Source of the DNA: Holosporaceae bacterium UBA3830
Lineage (GTDB): Bacteria > Pseudomonadota > Alphaproteobacteria > UBA3830
Assembly (NCBI GenBank): GCA_002393025.1
Contig: DGIE01000093.1
Span: 1 to 10,166, forward strand
Reading direction: 5' to 3'
DNA: 10,166 bases
Positions within the stretch are counted from its first letter, which is position 1. Every line of letters begins with the position of its first letter. This document shows, piece by piece, positions 6,488 to 10,166 of the stretch. A program made the translations under genes and the position numbers. Under the pieces are notes generated by a model. That model searched no databases and was not told where the DNA came from. It worked only from the letters and a program-made list of their open reading frames with translations.

Positions 6488-7342
6488 ATGACTACGATTA
6501 TCGATGGTCAAAGAATAGCTGATGAATTTAATTTGGCTATACGTGACCGGGTAAGAGATTTGAGAAAGAGTGGAGTAACACCAAAATTGGTGACTATTTC
6601 CCTGGGAGAAAATGACGAAAACAATATGTTCTCGTTAAAGCGGGATGAGTTGGCAAAATTCACTGAAATTGAATCAAGAAATTATCATTTTGAAACGCAA
6701 ACGAAACTTACTGAGCTAAAGAAGTTTATACAAAGTTTAAACAATGATCGATCAGTGCACGCTATTTTTTTCCGATCTTCTATGCTTAAATATCTTAGCT
6801 TTAGGGACATTATAAACCTGATTTCTTCAGAAAAAGATGTAGACGGAGCAACCACTCTTAACCAAGGAAGATTGTTTCTGGGAGAACCGGGAATGATTCC
6901 ATGCGCTCCTCTTGCTGTCTTGCATTTGTTACGAATTGTTCACGAAAATATTGCTGGAAAACACGCCGTAGTACTGGGAAGATCTTCCTCAGTGGGACGC
7001 CCTTTAACTCAGCTTTTGCTAAACGCAAACTGCACAGTAACTTCTCTTCATTCCTATTCAAAAGACATAGAAAGTGTTTGCAAAACCGCGGATATTTTAG
7101 TCAGCGCAATGGGAAATCCAAAATTCGTAACAAAAGATTTCATAAAGGATGGAGCTACTGTAATCGATGTCGGAATTAATCCAATTACAGATGAGAAAGG
7201 CATAATACAAGTGGTCGGTGATGTAGATTTTGACGATGTATCAGGAGTAGCCGGAGCGATCACTCCGGTTCCAAACGGAGTTGCTCCGATGACAGTGTCC
7301 TATTTAATGCATAACACCTTAAAGCTCGCTTGTTGTGCTTAA
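6488..7342 (+). CDS. folD: FolD-family methylene-tetrahydrofolate dehydrogenase/cyclohydrolase with altered active site
   Basis: The family oxidises 5,10-methylene-THF to methenyl-THF with NADP and hydrolyses that to 10-formyl-THF, feeding purine and formyl-methionine synthesis. Length (284) is normal, the N-terminal IIDGQRIA is conserved, and the Rossmann part is well kept: GRSSSVGRP at 164-172, ADILVSAMG at 201-209, DVGIN at 227-231, GDVDF at 244-248. The folate side is not. Residues 34-100 align without gaps to E. coli FolD: catalytic Lys54 becomes Arg52, Tyr50 becomes Phe48, and VQLPLP becomes FRSSML, so Gln98 becomes Arg96. Asp121 is kept (Asp119 in KDVDG). PCTPxG reads PCAPLA and PVPGGVGPMT reads PVPNGVAPMT. 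Family membership is certain; cyclohydrolase activity is doubtful and dehydrogenase activity possible (inference). GAGG at 6477-6480 sits 7 bases before the ATG. The frame is intact, which argues against simple decay. Confidence 0.9.
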   Translation: MTTIIDGQRIADEFNLAIRDRVRDLRKSGVTPKLVTISLGENDENNMFSLKRDELAKFTEIESRNYHFETQTKLTELKKFIQSLNNDRSVHAIFFRSSMLKYLSFRDIINLISSEKDVDGATTLNQGRLFLGEPGMIPCAPLAVLHLLRIVHENIAGKHAVVLGRSSSVGRPLTQLLLNANCTVTSLHSYSKDIESVCKTADILVSAMGNPKFVTKDFIKDGATVIDVGINPITDEKGIIQVVGDVDFDDVSGVAGAITPVPNGVAPMTVSYLMHNTLKLACCA

Positions 7343-7345
7343 TCG

Positions 7346-7354
7346 TGCTATAAT
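7346..7354 (+). promoter_or_regulatory. Extended -10 promoter for cpoB-tilS-ftsH
   Basis: TGCTATAAT is a perfect extended -10 (TG, one base, TATAAT) just after the folD stop and 27 bases before the cpoB ATG. Extended -10 promoters can work without a good -35, and none is evident here. A start near 7361 would give a leader of about 20 bases. The site lies in the only gap between folD and cpoB, so it is the natural candidate to drive the last three genes. Confidence 0.6.
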
Positions 7355-7381
7355 GACTTTCCGAAAATTAGAGAGAAAAAG

Positions 7382-7993
7382 ATGAAGAAATTTTTTTTGT
7401 ACGGTTTTGCGTTGATTGGCGTTGTGTGTGTTAGCAATGAGCTCCATGCGAAGCAAAACGATTCAGACTTTGAGGAATTGGTACGTAGTCATAACGGAAA
7501 AATCGAGGAATTAGAACATCGCATCAAAATAATTGAACAAAATTTGGGAATATCGCACACAGAAAGTATTTCAACGGAGAAAACCAATCAAGTCGAAGAC
7601 GAAATCAAGGGAAAATCGCCGGAAGCTGTTATCGAAATCTCCAAAAGTTTCATTAAGCAAGATAAATATAAAGAAGCCCGAAGGGTTTTGGATGCTTTCC
7701 TAAAAACCAGTCCGAAAATCTCATATCAAGGAAAAGCGCACTTTTACATTGGGAAAAGTTATTTCGAAGAAAAAGAATATCAAAACGCAGCAAAAGCTTA
7801 TATGGAAACTTTTGAAACCTCTCCGAATGGGATAAAAGCTCCCAAGGCACTATATAAACTGTCGGAATGTTTTATGAAGTTAGGAAAAAGAGATCAGATG
7901 AAAATAACATTGGAAAAATTAGTCTCGACATTTCCCAAATCAAAATATGGAAAGAAAGCATCAGAAAAACTCAAGAATTTAAAAAAATCCTAG
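7382..7993 (+). CDS. cpoB: Cell division coordinator CpoB (YbgF), periplasmic TPR protein
   Basis: Periplasmic partner of the Tol-Pal system; in E. coli CpoB links outer-membrane constriction to PBP1B-driven wall synthesis. A Sec signal peptide is visible: MKK, a hydrophobic core at about 4-17, and a likely cleavage after LHA (residue 23). Cys16 is preceded by Val-Val, so this is not a lipobox. Residues about 28-56 form a short charged heptad-like coiled coil, as in the YbgF trimerisation domain. A linker follows, then three TPR-like helical pairs at about 79-113, 116-150 and 154-190 with typical spacing (for example AHFYIGKSYFEEKEYQNAAKAY). The 203 residues are shorter than E. coli CpoB (about 260) because the coiled coil and linker are short. 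tilS starts 3 bases after the stop; cpoB-tilS-ftsH is a familiar alphaproteobacterial order, but pal and tolB are not upstream. An 8-base T run at 7391-7398 lies in the signal sequence. Confidence 0.88.
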   Translation: MKKFFLYGFALIGVVCVSNELHAKQNDSDFEELVRSHNGKIEELEHRIKIIEQNLGISHTESISTEKTNQVEDEIKGKSPEAVIEISKSFIKQDKYKEARRVLDAFLKTSPKISYQGKAHFYIGKSYFEEKEYQNAAKAYMETFETSPNGIKAPKALYKLSECFMKLGKRDQMKITLEKLVSTFPKSKYGKKASEKLKNLKKS

Positions 7994-7996
7994 GGC

Positions 7997-9256
7997 ATGT
8001 ATTTTAAATTTGAAAATGTAGAGCAGGCTGAAATTTGTTTTTTTCGTGAAATTGATCGTTTGCTTTTGTTTTCCGAAAAGTATTATGCAAAGTTAAATAA
8101 TCGGATGGTTTGCGCTGCAGTTTCCGGGGGAGCTGACAGCTTGTCTCTGTTAGTTTTTTTAAAAAAATGGAGCAAATTACGAAATTTCAAATTATATTGC
8201 TGTACTGTAGACCACGGTCTTAGAAAGGAATCCCTGGATGAAGCTTTGTACGTAAAAAGCATCTGCAAAAAATTAAATGTTGAACACAATATTTTATCTT
8301 GGAAACACGATTTTGTGATTGACGAAGGAAAACTGGAAAATCTTGCACGAGATGCTCGCTATAGTTTGATTCAAAAATTTTGCGAGGAAAGAGGTATCCC
8401 TTTTGTCGCGACAGGCCACAATTGGAATGATCAAATCGAAACTTATGAACTAAGGAAAAATGCCGGTAGTTCTGAGATCGGTTTGGCAGGAATGAGCCAA
8501 ATCAGAACACTCTCAGAACATTTGAAAATCATGCGTCCCCTACTCCATTTTTCTAAAAAATTTCTGGAAGATTTTTTAACATATCAAAACATCAAGTGGA
8601 AAATCGATCCGATGAATTTTCAAGATACTTTTCAAAGAGTTATTGCGCGAAAAAGGATACAAAAATATTTTCCTCAACAACTCGAAGAGATTTCAAAAAA
8701 AATTCGCGCCCACGGAGTGAACCGATACAAAATTGAACGAGATGCGGTCTATTTTTTGAAATCCAGCTGCACAATTTCCAACCTGGGATTCGCAGAAATC
8801 GACAAAAGAAATTTTCTAAATCAAAATCCCAAAATTCAAATCGAAGTTTTAAAAAGACTCATTTGGAATATCGGTATGAAAAAATATTCATCCTCCATTA
8901 ATGAAAAAACTCTATCAGATATTCTAACCTCAAAAGTAAACACTCTAGGCAAGTGCTTCATAAAAATCAAAAAAGAAAAAATATTTATCTTCAGAGAAAA
9001 ACGGAATTTTTCCAAAACAAACACGAACATTTGGGACAATCGGTTTCTGGTTAACTTAAAATTAACAAAAAATCAATATCTATACTCATCAGAAAGAGAA
9101 TTTAATGTTACAATACCTTATGATATTTTGGTTGGATTTCCCTGTTTGTATGAGGATGGTAGAGCAAAATACGATTTTGATGAATGGGTGAAATTTGTAA
9201 AGTTTATAAAGAGACCGGATTTGTTTGATATTTATTGCGGGGTGGACTGTGGATAA
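7997..9256 (+). CDS. tilS: tRNA(Ile)-lysidine synthase
   Basis: ATP-dependent enzyme that attaches lysine to C34 of the CAU-anticodon tRNA-Ile so that it reads AUA as isoleucine. AUA codons are common in this window, so the activity should be essential. The N-type PP-loop is at 43-48 (SGGADS), followed by VDHGLR (71-76), the LARDARY block (116-122) and TGHNWNDQIET (139-149), where the first Asp of the usual DDQ is Asn144; some relatives share Asn here. RPLL at 180-183 and WKIDPMN (201-207) followed by RVIARKRI mark the end of the catalytic domain. Residues after about 230 are Lys-rich and too divergent for me to place domains. The length of 419 is normal. There is no strong Shine-Dalgarno; the start lies 3 bases after the cpoB stop. 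Met37 is an alternative start but would leave almost nothing before the PP-loop. The 3' end overlaps ftsH by 8 bases. Confidence 0.93.
   Translation: MYFKFENVEQAEICFFREIDRLLLFSEKYYAKLNNRMVCAAVSGGADSLSLLVFLKKWSKLRNFKLYCCTVDHGLRKESLDEALYVKSICKKLNVEHNILSWKHDFVIDEGKLENLARDARYSLIQKFCEERGIPFVATGHNWNDQIETYELRKNAGSSEIGLAGMSQIRTLSEHLKIMRPLLHFSKKFLEDFLTYQNIKWKIDPMNFQDTFQRVIARKRIQKYFPQQLEEISKKIRAHGVNRYKIERDAVYFLKSSCTISNLGFAEIDKRNFLNQNPKIQIEVLKRLIWNIGMKKYSSSINEKTLSDILTSKVNTLGKCFIKIKKEKIFIFREKRNFSKTNTNIWDNRFLVNLKLTKNQYLYSSEREFNVTIPYDILVGFPCLYEDGRAKYDFDEWVKFVKFIKRPDLFDIYCGVDCG
8154..8167 (+). repeat. T7A7 palindrome with slippery heptamers inside tilS
   Basis: Seven T residues followed by seven A residues form a perfect 14-base palindrome just after the PP-loop codons of tilS. 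In the tilS frame the codons are GTT TTT TTA AAA AAA TGG. This places T-TTT-TTA (8155-8161) and A-AAA-AAA (8161-8167) in the X-XXY-YYZ phase of -1 frameshift sites. A -1 shift would reach a TAG at 8221-8223, truncating the protein at about 75 residues. Confidence 0.7.
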
Positions 9257-10166
9257 GAATTACAAAAATTTGTTGATTTGGTTGGCGGCAGGTTTTGTTC
9301 TGTTTTTGTTTGCGGAATCGTTTTCAGGAGGGAAAAGTACTATTCCGTATTCCGAGTTTTTAAATGAATTAGATTCGGGAAAGATTTCTTCAATTGAGAT
9401 AAAGGGATCAAATGGAGCTACAATAGAGGGAATACGTTCAGACGGAAAAATTTTTGTCACCTACAACCCTCAAGACCCCGATTTGGTAAGAAAGCTTATT
9501 GAAAAAAAAGTAAAATTTAATTCTGATCCAAATGACGGTTTCCTCCTGAATATGTTTATTCATTTACTTCTCCCTATTTTGTTGTTTTTCGGAATATGGT
9601 TCTTTGCATTCAGGCAGGTGCAAGCGGGGGGAAATCGAGCTCTCAGCTTCGGAAAATCAAAAGCGAAGTTAAATGGTCAAAAAACGAGAATTACTTTTAA
9701 TGATGTCGCGGGAATAGACGAAGCAAAAAGCGAACTTGAAGAGATTGTTGAATTTCTAAAGGATCCTCATAAGTTTAAAAGGTTAGGCGGAAAAATTCCG
9801 AAAGGCGTTCTGTTGGTGGGACCACCGGGAACTGGAAAGACTCTTTTGGCAAAGGCTATTGCCGGAGAAGCGAACGTCCCTTTCTTCAGTATTTCAGGCT
9901 CAGAATTTGTTGAAATGTTTGTTGGAGTTGGGGCAAGCCGTGTTCGGGATATGTTTGAACAGGGGAAAAAGAATGCCCCTTGCATTATCTTCATTGATGA
10001 AATCGATGCGGTCGGAAGACAAAGAGGCGCAGGCTTAGGCGGCGGACATGACGAACGCGAACAGACATTGAACCAGCTGCTGGTGGAAATGGACGGAATC
10101 GGCGAAAACAAGGGAATCGTCATTATCGCGGCGACGAACCGTCCGGATGTTTTGGACCCGGCATTG
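9249..10166 (+). CDS. ftsH: ATP-dependent zinc metalloprotease FtsH, N-terminal half (3' end outside window)
   Basis: Membrane-anchored AAA+ protease that degrades misfolded membrane proteins and regulatory targets, acting as a hexamer with its active sites in the cytoplasm. The 306 visible residues hold a first membrane segment (about 8-22), a periplasmic domain (about 23-99), a second membrane segment (about 100-120), and most of the ATPase. Walker A is GPPGTGKT (191-198), the pore loop is FVG (224-226), Walker B is IIFIDEID (246-253), and the second region of homology begins at ATNRPD (295-300). The rest of the AAA domain and the HExxH zinc site lie beyond the edge. The start is a GTG overlapping the tilS stop by 8 bases. 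No ATG is in a suitable place, and only a weak G-rich stretch (9239-9246) precedes it. MDKNYKNLLIWL fits the expected short cytosolic N-terminus. The frame stays open to the last base with no damage. Confidence 0.95.
   Translation, partial: MDKNYKNLLIWLAAGFVLFLFAESFSGGKSTIPYSEFLNELDSGKISSIEIKGSNGATIEGIRSDGKIFVTYNPQDPDLVRKLIEKKVKFNSDPNDGFLLNMFIHLLLPILLFFGIWFFAFRQVQAGGNRALSFGKSKAKLNGQKTRITFNDVAGIDEAKSELEEIVEFLKDPHKFKRLGGKIPKGVLLVGPPGTGKTLLAKAIAGEANVPFFSISGSEFVEMFVGVGASRVRDMFEQGKKNAPCIIFIDEIDAVGRQRGAGLGGGHDEREQTLNQLLVEMDGIGENKGIVIIAATNRPDVLDPAL

Noticed and set aside
6142..6489. Open frame of 115 codons on the - strand opposite xseB/yggT
   Set aside because: It lies fully opposite the well-supported yggT gene. 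Its hydrophobicity mirrors the complementary codons, and no family motif or ribosome binding site is apparent.
6901..7179. Open frame of 92 codons on the + strand in another frame inside folD
   Set aside because: It overlaps the conserved Rossmann domain of folD and has no plausible ribosome binding site; its composition is that of a shifted frame.
7382..7450. Lipoprotein signal in CpoB
   Set aside because: Cys16 is preceded by Gly-Val-Val, and the -1 position is not Gly, Ala or Ser, so it does not fit a lipobox. A normal signal peptidase I site after residue 23 is a better reading.
9767..10123. Open frame of 118 codons on the - strand opposite ftsH
   Set aside because: It is the antisense of the conserved ATPase domain of FtsH, where coding constraint often leaves the other strand open. 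The Pro/Ser-rich product has no recognisable feature.
1..10166. A new defence, mobile or other accessory system
   Set aside because: Almost all of the sequence is taken up by recognisable core genes. There is no unassigned gene, integrase, transposase, CRISPR repeat, tRNA or att-like repeat to build one from.

Overview
The window is a gene-dense, AT-rich stretch of bacterial chromosome with every supported gene on the + strand. It carries nine genes and almost no intergenic space: the 3' part of gyrB, a class A penicillin-binding protein, tkt, gap, xseB, a yggT-family gene, folD, cpoB (ybgF), tilS, and the 5' half of ftsH running off the right edge. The cpoB-tilS-ftsH order and the GyrB C-terminus with the Gram-negative type insertion point to an alphaproteobacterium. 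The low GC, the many A/T homopolymers and the divergent active-site motifs suggest a host-associated lineage (Holosporales- or Rickettsiales-like). That placement is inference; no rRNA or other taxonomic marker is present.

Layout. 1-887: C-terminal part of DNA gyrase subunit B. 939-2810: bifunctional glycosyltransferase/transpeptidase for peptidoglycan. 2811-2926: an intergenic region with a TATAAT hexamer and a short leader holding repeated GGTTGCA elements. 2927-7342: tkt, gap, xseB, yggT and folD. From gap onward these genes overlap or lie 9-17 bases apart, so they probably share a transcript; tkt precedes gap by 50 bases. 7343-7381: a 39-base gap with a perfect extended -10 element (TGCTATAAT). 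7382-10166: cpoB, tilS and ftsH, separated by 3 bases and then overlapping by 8.

Functions. The genes cover DNA topology (gyrB), cell-wall synthesis (mrcA) and coordination of the outer membrane with cell-wall division (cpoB), central carbon metabolism (tkt, gap), repair (xseB), one-carbon metabolism (folD), AUA decoding (tilS) and membrane proteolysis (ftsH). A cell making peptidoglycan and keeping sugar-phosphate enzymes is less reduced than Rickettsia.

I found no defence system, mobile element, CRISPR array, RNA gene or new multigene system. The observations worth following are within conserved enzymes: FolD has lost three cyclohydrolase active-site residues in an otherwise intact frame; transketolase has GEG where the cofactor motif is normally GDG; GAPDH has a cysteine three residues before its nucleophile; the transpeptidase serine motif has an unusual flank; and tilS carries a T7A7 tract with two in-phase slippery heptamers.
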